A stretch of 34,861 nucleotides of DNA from an uncultured beta proteobacterium (lineage in GTDB: Bacteria; Pseudomonadota; Gammaproteobacteria; Burkholderiales; Burkholderiaceae_C). Below the pieces are notes generated by a model. It was not told the origin of the DNA and did no database searches. It worked only from the letters and a program-made list of their open reading frames with translations. The stretch spans positions 1 to 34,861 of the forward strand of contig CAIWNX010000288.1 of the NCBI GenBank assembly GCA_903914175.1. Direction: 5' to 3'. The stretch's first letter is position 1. Each line of letters starts with the position of its first letter. A program made the position numbers and the translations under genes. Below are positions 8,247 to 16,758 of the stretch, in pieces.

Positions 8247-9800
8247 TTAGGCCACGGGCTTGTAGACATCCTTCATGAATTGCGTTGACGAAATTTCGTA
8301 CACCTTGAGTTTGGTGTGAATCGTCTTGTAGTCGATGCGCAGCGTGCGTGCGGCCAGCGCCTTGTTGCCGTGGCTTTTCTCCAGCACGCGCAACAGGATG
8401 GCGCGCTCGACCTGTGCCGTCGCTTGCGCCACCAATTCCTTTAGCGACAGGTCGGTGCCATCGGCCAGGCTGCTCTCGGGCGCGCAAAACGGGCAGGTTT
8501 CCCTGGTGCTGCTTTTGGCTGGCACGCGCTCGGGCATCTTCAATTCGGTCGCCTGGGCGCGCTGGTCGAGCATGCCCAGCAGTTCAGGCAGGATCAAGCC
8601 TTCCGGGTGGTCGCACAGGAGAACGGCGCGGCGCAGGTGGTTGCGCAATTCGCGCGCGTTGCCGTGCCAGTCATAACGCTGCAGGATGCCCCAGGCGTTG
8701 GTCGACAGGCCTTTGACCTGCTTGTCCAACTCGGTGTTGGTTTGCGCCAGGAAGCGCTGCGTCAGGAACACCAGGTCTTCCTTGCGCTCGCGCAAGGGGG
8801 GGATGCGGATGGAATACTCGGCCAGGCGGTGGTACAGGTCTTCGCGAAACTCACGCCGCTCCACCATGCTCAGCAGGTTGGCGTTGGTCGCCGCGACGAC
8901 GCGAAAGTCCACTTTCTTCTCGCGCGTGCTGCCAATGCGGTGGATGCGCCGCGTCTCCAGCGCCCGCAGCAACTTGCCCTGCAGCGCCAGCGGCAGGTTG
9001 CCGATTTCATCGAGGAAGATGGTGCCGCCGTCGGCCTGCTCGAAGGCGCCAGCCTTGGCCTGGTGGGCGCCCGTGAAAGCACCTTTTTCGTGGCCGAACA
9101 ATTCGCTCTCGATCAGCGACTCGGCGATGGCGCCGCAATCGACCGCCACCAGCGGCTTGTCGGCGCGCAGGCTCAGGGCGTGGATCGCCTGCGACACCAG
9201 TTCCTTGCCGGAGCCCGATTCACCTGTGACCAGAATCGAGAAGTTGGTCCGCGCCACCAGTTCAACCTCGCGCTGGATGCCCTTGATGCTGGGGCTGTTG
9301 CCCATCGAATGCAGCAGAAAATCTGCTTGCCGTGGCGTATCGACGATGCGCCGGACTTGTGACCTCGCTGCTTTTTCCGCCAGCGCGCCATGCACGGTGT
9401 GCAGCACGTCCGTGTTCTTGAACGGTTTGGTGATGTAGTCCCAGGCGCCGGCGCGAACCGCTCGCGCCGCGTCGTAGGGTTTGCCGTTGCCCGTGACCAT
9501 GATGACGGGAATCGCCTTGTCGAGCAGCTTGATGCGCGTGAGCACCTCGAAGCCGTCCATGTCGGGCAGGCCAATGTCGAGCAGCACGATGTCGGGCGTG
9601 TGGCGCTGGATACTGGCCAGGGCATCTTCTCCACTCGCTGCCGGCAGCGGAGTGAAACCGGCTTGGCGCATGACGTTGGTCAGAACCCAACGCGCGTCTT
9701 CCTGGTCGTCCACGATCAGCACCTTGATCGCTGCGCGGCTTGCGACATTGGGCACAAGCGCTGGCACGCTTGCTTCGTTGACGGGTCGTTGTTGGTTCAT
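8247..9800 (-). CDS. Sigma-54-dependent NtrC-family response regulator
   Basis: The 517-residue protein has the full NtrC layout. The receiver domain (about 25-140) has D31-D32, phosphoacceptor D75 and K125. The AAA+ domain (about 168-405) carries Walker A GESGSGKE at 193-200, the sigma-54 contact loop GAFTGA at 240-245, Walker B TIFLDE at 260-265 and the RIPPLRERKEDL segment. A Fis-type helix-turn-helix closes the protein (about 465-502). The linker between AAA+ and HTH holds a CPFC motif (C436, C439), which might bind metal or sense redox; this is only a suggestion. Both visible sigma-54 promoters belong to this locus, so it is the natural activator of gvpA and of its own operon. It starts in a 4-nt overlap with the preceding gene. 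Confidence 0.95.
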   Translation of the reverse strand: MNQQRPVNEASVPALVPNVASRAAIKVLIVDDQEDARWVLTNVMRQAGFTPLPAASGEDALASIQRHTPDIVLLDIGLPDMDGFEVLTRIKLLDKAIPVIMVTGNGKPYDAARAVRAGAWDYITKPFKNTDVLHTVHGALAEKAARSQVRRIVDTPRQADFLLHSMGNSPSIKGIQREVELVARTNFSILVTGESGSGKELVSQAIHALSLRADKPLVAVDCGAIAESLIESELFGHEKGAFTGAHQAKAGAFEQADGGTIFLDEIGNLPLALQGKLLRALETRRIHRIGSTREKKVDFRVVAATNANLLSMVERREFREDLYHRLAEYSIRIPPLRERKEDLVFLTQRFLAQTNTELDKQVKGLSTNAWGILQRYDWHGNARELRNHLRRAVLLCDHPEGLILPELLGMLDQRAQATELKMPERVPAKSSTRETCPFCAPESSLADGTDLSLKELVAQATAQVERAILLRVLEKSHGNKALAARTLRIDYKTIHTKLKVYEISSTQFMKDVYKPVA

Positions 9801-10399
9801 GCCGGCGATTCCGGTTGTCCGCTCAGACCGGGAAGTAAATTCCGGACCAGAATGTCGGGGTTGAGCAAAGGTTCGATGTCATGGGCCAGGCCCAGAAACA
9901 GCAAACCGATTTCGTTGGTCAGCAGCGTTTCATTGATGCGCTGCGCCATGAAGCGGTCACGCAGCAGCAGCAGTTCGCGCCCTTGCGCGCGCAGCAACTG
10001 CTCGTCGTTGGCGCCGGGTTGCGCCGGCCGGGGTTGGTGCAATTGATACTCCCGCAGCAGCAGATTGGCATCTTCGGTTCCCATCAGGCGTGCGCCCTGC
10101 GCCATCAGGTCCAGCAGCAGCCGGTGGTTTTTGCTTCCCTGACGCGCAACGTCGCGCACGATCTCGGCTTCCTTGGCGCAGACTGGCAGGCCGTCCTGGT
10201 ACAGGCGCACCGCAGTGCAAGGCAATTCAAGCGAAATGATGCTCTGGCTGATGCCGTCCCAAATCTCGTCGATGGATTTCAGATGGGCCAGCCATTTTTC
10301 GTGGCCAAAGCGGTCCAGGTACGCCTGTTCGGTTTGGTCACGCAGCGAGCCCATGTCCTGTGCGGTATGGATGATGGGAATCTTGAGAAGGGTTCGCAT
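9797..10399 (-). CDS. Conserved-looking protein of unknown function, first gene of the gas vesicle regulatory operon
   Basis: I do not recognise this 200-residue protein. It has no signal peptide or membrane segment and is predicted mostly helical. Notable stretches are the N-terminal IPIIHTAQDMGSL, an EKWLAHLKSIDEIWDGI helix, an LELPCTAVRLYQDGLPVC region with two Cys, and the C-terminal LFLGLAHDIEPLL. It is the first gene behind the sigma-54 promoter at 10470-10484, and its stop overlaps the NtrC-type regulator start as ATGA, so the two proteins are made together. That suggests a regulatory partner or sensor, but no function can be assigned. No strong ribosome site precedes the ATG at 10399. 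Confidence 0.8.
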   Translation of the reverse strand: MRTLLKIPIIHTAQDMGSLRDQTEQAYLDRFGHEKWLAHLKSIDEIWDGISQSIISLELPCTAVRLYQDGLPVCAKEAEIVRDVARQGSKNHRLLLDLMAQGARLMGTEDANLLLREYQLHQPRPAQPGANDEQLLRAQGRELLLLRDRFMAQRINETLLTNEIGLLFLGLAHDIEPLLNPDILVRNLLPGLSGQPESPA

Positions 10400-10469
10400 G
10401 CGTCAGTTCGGGCTGTGCCGGACAAGCGTGTTTGCGGACCTGAGCTTGTCACCAGCTAGGCAGGACAAA

Positions 10470-10484
10470 GCAATAGCTGTGCCA
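10470..10484 (-). promoter_or_regulatory. Sigma-54 promoter of the gas vesicle regulatory operon
   Basis: On the minus strand the sequence is TGGCACAGCTATTGC followed by T. It matches TGGCACG-N4-TTGCW at every position but one, with correct GG-N10-GC spacing. The start would be near 10459, about 60 nt before the ATG of the 200-residue protein. The NtrC-type regulator gene is second in this operon, so it would activate its own synthesis. Confidence 0.83.
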
Positions 10485-10584
10485 CCGGCAACATTTGGAA
10501 ACACAGCCTGTGTGCGCTTCAAATTCGAGTGCGGCGCGGTGTTGGCAAGGCGTGCCCGGGGATTGAAATAGGGAAATTGAACCA

Positions 10585-10618
10585 TGGAACAAATTCCATT
10601 CATATGGAATTTGTTCCA
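10585..10618. promoter_or_regulatory. Double activator dyad upstream of the regulatory operon
   Basis: The 34-bp site has perfect 15-bp inverted arms (10585-10599 and 10604-10618) around TCAT. Each arm is itself an imperfect dyad of type GGAA-N4-TTCC: TGGAACAAATTCCA and its complement. The two dyad centres are 20 bp apart, about two helical turns, so two dimers could bind on one face. Its centre is about 143 bp upstream of the predicted start. The core matches the single site upstream of gvpA at 13 of 14 bases. Confidence 0.72.
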
Positions 10619-10620
10619 GT

Positions 10621-10664
10621 GTGAGAATTTCATACGGATGCTCGTGGCCTAATGAAAATTTCAT
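10621..10664. repeat. Pair of TGARAATTTCAT palindromes, 31 bp apart
   Basis: GTGAGAATTTCAT (10621-10633) and ATGAAAATTTCAT (10652-10664) match at 11 of 13 bases. The second is a perfect dyad of 6-bp arms around one A. The 31-bp spacing is about three helical turns. They lie beside the activator dyad and could be sites for a different dimeric regulator of either divergent operon. Confidence 0.5.
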
Positions 10665-10864
10665 CGGCGTCGATTTGCCCCCTGATTTGGACTTGCGCTT
10701 CTTCTGTCGCCGATTATCGGACTCTTGCGCCGGTCCGGCGAGATTCTTTTTGACCCTGCTCGCGCTAGGGTTGAAACAGTGCCGGGTTAGCCGTTTCACG
10801 GGCGGTGCAGCTGGGGCGATTGGTGTGATGAAGCGGCGTCGTGCCACGGCGAGGCAAGGCTATC

Positions 10865-13800
10865 ATGCAGCTTTCGTCTTCGAAAGCCCCACCGATGTCC
10901 ATGGTCCAGTTGGCACTGCGTCGCCCCTACACCTTTATCGTGATGGCGATGCTGATTGTGCTGGCGACACCGTTTGCGCTGCTGTCGATGGCGACCGACA
11001 TTTTTCCCGAGATCAATATTCCGGTGGTGAGCATCATCTGGAACTATGGCGGCCTGTCGGCGCAGGAAATGGGGCAGCGCATCGCCGGGCAGAGCGAGCG
11101 CGGCCTGACCACCACCGTCAGCGACATCGAGCACATCGAGTCGCAGTCGCTGGCCAGTGTCTCGGTCATCAAGGTCTTCTTCCAACCGACCGCCAATATC
11201 CAGACGGCGATCGCCCAGGTGGTGGCTGCGATGCAGACCCAGGTGCGCCAGTTGCCGCCGGGCATCACGCCGCCGCTGGTGATCAAGTATTCGGCCTCCA
11301 GCATTCCGGTGGTGCAGCTTGCGCTTTCCAGCCCGACGCTGCCCGAGCAGGCGGTGTTCGACGCTGCGGTCAACGTGCTGCGCCCGCAACTGATCACGAT
11401 CCCGGGCGCGGCCGTGCCTTTTCCGTTTGGTGGCAAGAACCGGCTGATCTCGGTCGATCTCGACACGGCGGCACTGCAAGCGCGTGGGCTGGCACCGATC
11501 GACGTGGTCAACGCCATCAATTTGCAAAACCTGATCCTGCCATCGGGAACGGCCAAGTTCGGCGGCACCGAGTACGCGGTGCAGATGAACGGCTCGCCCG
11601 ACGCCTTTGCCGGCCTGGCCGACCTGCCGGTGCGCACGGCTGGCAACAGCACCACCTACCTGCGCGATGTGGCGCAGGTGCGCGACGGCTTTTCGCCGCA
11701 GACCAATATCGTGCGCCAGGACGGCGCGCGCGGCGTGCTGCTGTCGGTGTTGAAGAACGGTGGCGCTTCCACGCTCGACATCGTCGCCAATCTGCGCGCC
11801 TTGCTGCCGCGCGTGGCGCAGGTGCTGCCACCCGACGTCAAGGTGACGCCGCTGTTCGACCAGTCGGTGTTCGTCAAGGCCGCCGTCAAGGGTGTCGTGC
11901 TGGAGGCGCTGATTGCGGCTGCGCTGACCGCCGCCATGGTGCTGCTGTTCCTGGGCAACTGGCGCAGCACGCTGATCATCGCGCTCACCATTCCGCTCTC
12001 GATCCTGGCTTCGATCCTGGTGCTGCGCATGCTGGGCGAAACACTCAACCTGATGACGCTCGGTGGCCTGGCGCTCTCGGTCGGCATCCTGGTTGATCAG
12101 GCGATCGTGACGATCGAAAACATCGAGCGCCATCTGCACATGGGCAAGCCGATCATGGAGGCAATCGAGGTCGGTGCCGGCGAGATCGGTGTGGCCGCTT
12201 TCGTCTCGACGCTGTGCATCTGCATCGTCTTTGTGCCGATGTTCTTTCTCTCGGGTGTGGCGCGCTTTCTGTTCGTGCCACTGGCCGAGGCCGTGGTGCT
12301 GGCGATGATCGCCTCCTACCTGCTGTCGCGCACGCTGGTGCCGACGCTGGTGCTGCTGATGATGGGCGGCACGCAGGGCGCGCCAACAACGCAGCGTGTC
12401 AGCCTGTTGCAGCGCCTGTACCGCGCCTTTGACCAGCGCTTCGAGCGCGTGCGCCGTGCCTACACGCTGGCGCTGTCAGCCCTGCTGTCGCACCGGCGCG
12501 GCTTTGCCATCCAGTTCATGGGTTTTTGCCTGCTGTCGTGCCTGCTGTTCCCGCTGCTCGGGCGCGACTTTTTCCCGAGCGTCGACGCCGGACAGATCCG
12601 CTTGCATCTGCGCGCGCCCACTGGCACCCGCATCGAGGAGACGGCGCGCCTGGCCGATGCGGTGGAGGTGGTCATCCGCGAGATCATCCCGCCTGACCAG
12701 TTGGAGACCGTGCTCGACAATCTGGGCGTGCCCAACAGCGGCATCAACCTCTCGTACAGCAACGCCGGCACCATCGGCACGCTCGACGGCGAAATCCTGC
12801 TGTCGCTGCGCGAAGGTCACGCCCCGACCGAAGGCTTTGTCACCCGCTTGCGCGCTGAGTTGCCCAAGCGTTTTCCGGGCATCGAGTTTTTCTTCCAGCC
12901 GGCCGACATCGTGACGCAAATCCTGAACTTCGGTTTGCCCGCTGCCATCGATGTGCAGTTCACCGGCGCCGATCAGGCCGGCAATGCGCTGCTGGCCTCT
13001 GAATTGACCGACGCGATCCGCAAGATTCCGGGTGCGGTCGATGCCCATGTGCACCAGCGCCTGAACGCGCCGGCGCTGAGTCTGCAGATGGACCGCTCGC
13101 GCCTGCAGCAGCTCGGTTTGTCGGCCGCCAACGTCGGGCAGAACGTGCTGATCTCGCTCTCGGGCAGTTCGCAGACGGCGCCGGCCTTCTGGCTCAATCC
13201 GCAAAACGGCGTCGTCTACAACATCGCCGTGCAGACACCGCAGTACCAGGTTGATTCGCTCGACGCGCTGCTCAACATGCCGGTCGGCAGCGGCATCGCC
13301 TCGGCCAGCACCAGTGGCAGCACGCAACTGCTGGGCAATCTGGTCGAGGTGACACCGAGCCGTATGGTGGCAGTGGCCTCGCGCTACAACATCCTGCCCG
13401 CGGTCGATGTGTTCGTCAGCGTGCAGGGCACCGATCTGGCCAGTGTGGCAACACGTGTGCAGGCGCTGGTCGACCAGGTTCGGCCCAAGCTGCCGCGCGG
13501 CAGCGAGGTGGTGCTGCGCGGCCAGGTCGAGACCATGCAGGCGTCCTTTATCGGCCTCGGTGTTGGCCTGGTGATGGCCATCGTGCTGGTGTATCTGCTG
13601 ATCGTGGTTAACTTCCAATCGTGGACCGATGCGCTGGTCATCATCGCGGCCTTGCCGGCGGCGCTGGCCGGCATCGCCTGGACACTGTTCATCACCGGCA
13701 CCACGCTGAGCGTGCCGGCGCTCACCGGCGCCATCATGACCATGGGCGTGGCGACAGCCAACAGTATTTTGCTGATCTCGTTTGCGCGCCAGCGGCTGGA

Positions 13801-14050
13801 GGCTGGCGTGCCGCCGCTGGCCGCCGCGCTCGAAGCCGGTGCCACGCGCATCCGCCCGGTGCTGATGACAGCACTCGCCATGATCATCGGCATGATCCCG
13901 ATGGCGCTGGGCCTGGGTGAGGGCGCCGAACAAAACGCGCCGCTGGGGCGCGCCGTGATCGGCGGCCTGCTGTTCGCCACCATTTCAACACTGTTCTTCG
14001 TGCCGGCGGTGTTTGCCAGCGCGCATAAATCCTGGAGGTCCGAAACATGA
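10865..14050 (+). CDS. RND efflux pump, inner membrane subunit (AcrB/HAE1-type)
   Basis: The protein of about 1061 residues is a proton-driven RND transporter of the AcrB type. The first membrane helix follows LALRRPYTFIV, then a large periplasmic loop, a helix block at about 350-560, a second periplasmic loop and a last helix block. Residue D411 corresponds to Asp407 of AcrB, but the next residue is Gln (Q412), not Asp, and the Lys940 position reads Ala (A965, in VATANSILL). Drugs, dyes or solvents are the usual substrates; which ones cannot be told here. A frame opens at 10841, but ATG 10865 with AAGG upstream gives a better N-terminus; an internal ATG a few codons on is possible. The stop overlaps the adaptor start (ATGA). 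Confidence 0.93.
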   Translation: MQLSSSKAPPMSMVQLALRRPYTFIVMAMLIVLATPFALLSMATDIFPEINIPVVSIIWNYGGLSAQEMGQRIAGQSERGLTTTVSDIEHIESQSLASVSVIKVFFQPTANIQTAIAQVVAAMQTQVRQLPPGITPPLVIKYSASSIPVVQLALSSPTLPEQAVFDAAVNVLRPQLITIPGAAVPFPFGGKNRLISVDLDTAALQARGLAPIDVVNAINLQNLILPSGTAKFGGTEYAVQMNGSPDAFAGLADLPVRTAGNSTTYLRDVAQVRDGFSPQTNIVRQDGARGVLLSVLKNGGASTLDIVANLRALLPRVAQVLPPDVKVTPLFDQSVFVKAAVKGVVLEALIAAALTAAMVLLFLGNWRSTLIIALTIPLSILASILVLRMLGETLNLMTLGGLALSVGILVDQAIVTIENIERHLHMGKPIMEAIEVGAGEIGVAAFVSTLCICIVFVPMFFLSGVARFLFVPLAEAVVLAMIASYLLSRTLVPTLVLLMMGGTQGAPTTQRVSLLQRLYRAFDQRFERVRRAYTLALSALLSHRRGFAIQFMGFCLLSCLLFPLLGRDFFPSVDAGQIRLHLRAPTGTRIEETARLADAVEVVIREIIPPDQLETVLDNLGVPNSGINLSYSNAGTIGTLDGEILLSLREGHAPTEGFVTRLRAELPKRFPGIEFFFQPADIVTQILNFGLPAAIDVQFTGADQAGNALLASELTDAIRKIPGAVDAHVHQRLNAPALSLQMDRSRLQQLGLSAANVGQNVLISLSGSSQTAPAFWLNPQNGVVYNIAVQTPQYQVDSLDALLNMPVGSGIASASTSGSTQLLGNLVEVTPSRMVAVASRYNILPAVDVFVSVQGTDLASVATRVQALVDQVRPKLPRGSEVVLRGQVETMQASFIGLGVGLVMAIVLVYLLIVVNFQSWTDALVIIAALPAALAGIAWTLFITGTTLSVPALTGAIMTMGVATANSILLISFARQRLEAGVPPLAAALEAGATRIRPVLMTALAMIIGMIPMALGLGEGAEQNAPLGRAVIGGLLFATISTLFFVPAVFASAHKSWRSET

Positions 14051-15255
14051 CTGAACAACGCCATTCGGCCCTGGGTCTGCACCCGATTGAAGTGGCGCCG
14101 GGTGCGGACCCGGTCGAACTGCTCAAGCGATCGCAGATCGTGCGCCGCACGCAAATGGCGGGTCTGGTTGTGCTGCTGCTGCTGGCGCTTGGTGCGGGCC
14201 GCACGCTGCTCGCCCGTCATGCCAACGCCGATGTGCTGGCGGCGGTCAGCGCCGAGCAGTCGCGCCAGTACGTGAAGACGACCGTGGCCCGGCGTAATGC
14301 GGCGGCGCAGAACCTCGCGCTGCCGGGCAGCTTGCAGGGCTTTGTGCAGGCGCCGATTTCGGCGCGCGCCAGCGGCTATCTGAAGCGCTGGAGCAAGGAC
14401 ATCGGCGAGCGCGTTACCAAAGGTGAACTGCTGGCCGAAATCGAGACGCCCGAAATCGACCAGCAACTGGGCCAGGCCGTCGCCGCGCGTGATCAGGCCG
14501 CTGCCAATCTGGCCTTGACGCGCAGCACGGTTGAGCGCTGGGAGGGCCTGCGCAAGAAGGACGTCGTGTCGCAGCAGGATCTTGATGAGCGACGCAGCGC
14601 CGTGACCCAGGCGCAGGCCAATCTGGCGGCGGCCGATGCCAACGTTGCGCGTCTGCGCCAGCTCGAGGATTTCAAGCGCGTCGTGGCACCATTTGCCGGC
14701 GTGATCACGCGGCGCAATGTGGATGTGGGTGATTTGATCGACAGCTCGCGCGTGCTGTTCACGCTTTCGCAAACCGATCCGCTGCGTGTTTATGTCAGCG
14801 TGCCGCAGGCCTATGCCCATCTGGTCAAGGTCGCTCAGGCGGTGGTGGTGACGCAGGGCGAATTGCGTGGCCAGCGTTTTGCCGGCCAGGTGGTGCGCAC
14901 AGCCGGCGCCATCGATACCGCCACGCGCACGCTGCAGGTCGAGGTGGCGCTGCCCAATCGCAGTGGCAGCCTGCTGCCTGGCGCCTATGTGCAGGTGACG
15001 CTGCCGCTGCAAGCCAGCCAGTCGCTGCTGGCGCCGACCAACACGCTGCTCTTTCGCGCGGGCGGCACCATGGTGGCGGTGCTCGATGCGCAGGGCCGTG
15101 TGACGCTGCGCCGCGTCAGCGTCGGACGCAACTACGGCACCGAGTTCGAGGTGATCGATGGCATTACCGAGCGCGAGCGCCTGGTGCTCAATCCGCCCGA
15201 CTGGCTGGCCGATGGCCAGACCGTGGTGCCAATGGACGGCAAGGACAAACCGTGA
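14047..15255 (+). CDS. RND efflux periplasmic adaptor (membrane fusion protein)
   Basis: The 402-residue protein bridges the pump and the outer membrane channel. A short cytoplasmic N-terminus is followed by one membrane helix at about residues 37-55. A split lipoyl domain (LPGSLQGFVQAPISARASGYL and FAGVITRRNVDVGDLID) flanks an Ala/Gln-rich helical hairpin at about 140-205. Beta-barrel and membrane-proximal segments follow. The start codon overlaps the pump stop as ATGA, and the stop overlaps the next gene. It works with both neighbours as one tripartite system. Confidence 0.93.
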   Translation: MTEQRHSALGLHPIEVAPGADPVELLKRSQIVRRTQMAGLVVLLLLALGAGRTLLARHANADVLAAVSAEQSRQYVKTTVARRNAAAQNLALPGSLQGFVQAPISARASGYLKRWSKDIGERVTKGELLAEIETPEIDQQLGQAVAARDQAAANLALTRSTVERWEGLRKKDVVSQQDLDERRSAVTQAQANLAAADANVARLRQLEDFKRVVAPFAGVITRRNVDVGDLIDSSRVLFTLSQTDPLRVYVSVPQAYAHLVKVAQAVVVTQGELRGQRFAGQVVRTAGAIDTATRTLQVEVALPNRSGSLLPGAYVQVTLPLQASQSLLAPTNTLLFRAGGTMVAVLDAQGRVTLRRVSVGRNYGTEFEVIDGITERERLVLNPPDWLADGQTVVPMDGKDKP

Positions 15256-16658
15256 TGTTGCGGCGCAGTTGGCTCGTCGTTTGCGCCTGCGCCCTGAGTG
15301 GCTGCGCGGCGCTGGCGCCGTACGAAAAGCCGCTCCTCGACCTGCCTGTTAGCTGGAAGCTCGAAGACCCATGGCGCCAAGGCCGGCCCGCTGACGCGGC
15401 GGCCAAGGGCGCATGGTGGCAACGCTTTGGCGATGCTGAACTAAGTGCGCTGGAACAGCGCGCCGTTGCCAACAGTCCGACGCTGGCGCTGGCGCAGGCG
15501 CGGCTGACGCAGGCGCGCGCGGCGCTGGCAGCAACCTCGGCCAGCGTGTTGCCGCAGATCGGTTTGAACGAGCGTGTGTCACGCCAGAAGATTTCAGCCA
15601 ACCGGCCGCTGACCAACTACAGCGCCCCGAATTTTTCGACCGTGCAAAACGAGCTCAGCGTGGCGATGACGGTGAACTACGAAGTCGATCTGGCGGGCCG
15701 TGTTGAACAATCGGTGGCGCAGGCGCAGGCGGCGCTGGGGGCTTCGGCGGCCGACCTGGAAAACACGCGGCTGCTGCTGACGGCCGATCTGGCGAGCAAC
15801 TATTTCAATCTGCGTGCCGTCGACAATGAGATCGATGTGCTGACACGCGCGATCAGCCTGCAGCAGCGTGCGCTGGAACTGGTCAATGCGCGCCATGAAC
15901 TCGGCGCCGCTACCGGCCTTGATCTGGCGCAGCAGCAGGCCCTGCTGGAGACAACGCGCGTGCAGTTGGAACTGCTGCGGCGTCAGCGCGCCCAGTTTGA
16001 GCACGCGCTGGCGACGCTGGCTGGCGTGCCAGCCACGCAGTTCACGCTGGCGAGCGATCTGCGTGAGCGCAACGCGCCGCCCGTGCCGCTGGGCCTGCCT
16101 TCGGATTTGTTGCAGCGCCGCCCTGACATCGCCTCAGCGGAGCGCGCCATGGCCGTCGCCAACGCGCAGATCGGCATCGCCAACGCGGCCTTCTACCCCA
16201 GCATTGCGCTGGGCACGGGCCTGGGCCTGGACAGCCGCGAACTCGCGACGCTGTTCGATGCGCCAAGCCTGCTGTGGTCGATCGGCGTGTCAGCGGCGCA
16301 GGTTCTGTTTGATGGCGGGCGCACGCGCGCCAACGTCGACTTTGCGCGCGCCGGCCATGCCGCCAGCGTGGCGAACTACCGGCGTGTGGTGCTGGGCGCC
16401 ATGCAGGAAGTCGAGGACGGCATCAGTGGTCTGGCGGCGCTGGAGCGCGCGGCGCTGCAAGCGGCGAAGGCGCTGGCCACGGCACGGCGCGTGCTTGACA
16501 TGACGACGGCGCGTTACGAAGGCGGTGCCTCGGTTTACTTCGATGTGATTGCGGCACAGCAGGCGCTACTGGCCAGCGAGCGCCAGGCAACGCAGTTGCA
16601 GGGTCAGCGTCTGGTGACGACAGTGTTCCTGATCAAGGCCCTGGGCGGCGACTGGTGA
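15255..16658 (+). CDS. Outer membrane efflux lipoprotein, NodT/OprM family
   Basis: The 467-residue protein is a TolC-like outer membrane channel. The signal peptide ends in the lipobox LSGC with C17 as the lipidated residue. Two repeated OEP domains follow; visible hallmarks are PTLALAQARLTQARAAL, LPSDLLQRRPDIASAERAM and the closing TARYEGGASVYFDVIAAQQALL. The ATG at 15255 overlaps the adaptor stop as TGATG; a GTG one codon earlier (15252) is an equally usable start. It completes the tripartite pump encoded just upstream. Confidence 0.93.
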   Translation: MLRRSWLVVCACALSGCAALAPYEKPLLDLPVSWKLEDPWRQGRPADAAAKGAWWQRFGDAELSALEQRAVANSPTLALAQARLTQARAALAATSASVLPQIGLNERVSRQKISANRPLTNYSAPNFSTVQNELSVAMTVNYEVDLAGRVEQSVAQAQAALGASAADLENTRLLLTADLASNYFNLRAVDNEIDVLTRAISLQQRALELVNARHELGAATGLDLAQQQALLETTRVQLELLRRQRAQFEHALATLAGVPATQFTLASDLRERNAPPVPLGLPSDLLQRRPDIASAERAMAVANAQIGIANAAFYPSIALGTGLGLDSRELATLFDAPSLLWSIGVSAAQVLFDGGRTRANVDFARAGHAASVANYRRVVLGAMQEVEDGISGLAALERAALQAAKALATARRVLDMTTARYEGGASVYFDVIAAQQALLASERQATQLQGQRLVTTVFLIKALGGDW

Positions 16659-16758
16659 TTCCATTCCCAACCCATCCCTGTCGTTGTTGCTTCGCCTTGC
16701 CGTGCGAGTTGCACTGTCTGCGGCTTCGCGCCTAGACAGAAATGATTTGGAAATGGAA

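Larger units (their letters stand above)
10400..10864. other. Intergenic region between gas vesicle locus and RND operon
   Basis: These 465 bp separate two divergent operons. They hold the sigma-54 promoter (10470-10484), the double activator dyad (10585-10618) and a pair of related A/T-rich palindromes (10621-10664). A 13-nt inverted repeat, ACACAGCCTGTGT, lies at 10501-10513. The part around 10565-10665 is visibly more A/T-rich than the surroundings. I see no convincing sigma-70 promoter for the RND operon and no gene. Confidence 0.7.

Noticed and set aside
10621-12139. Long open frames overlapping the 5' part of the RND gene on both strands (10621-12096 plus, 10796-12139 minus)
   Set aside because: They are shadows of the GC-rich RND frame; the proteins are low-complexity and match no family, while the RND frame is unmistakable.
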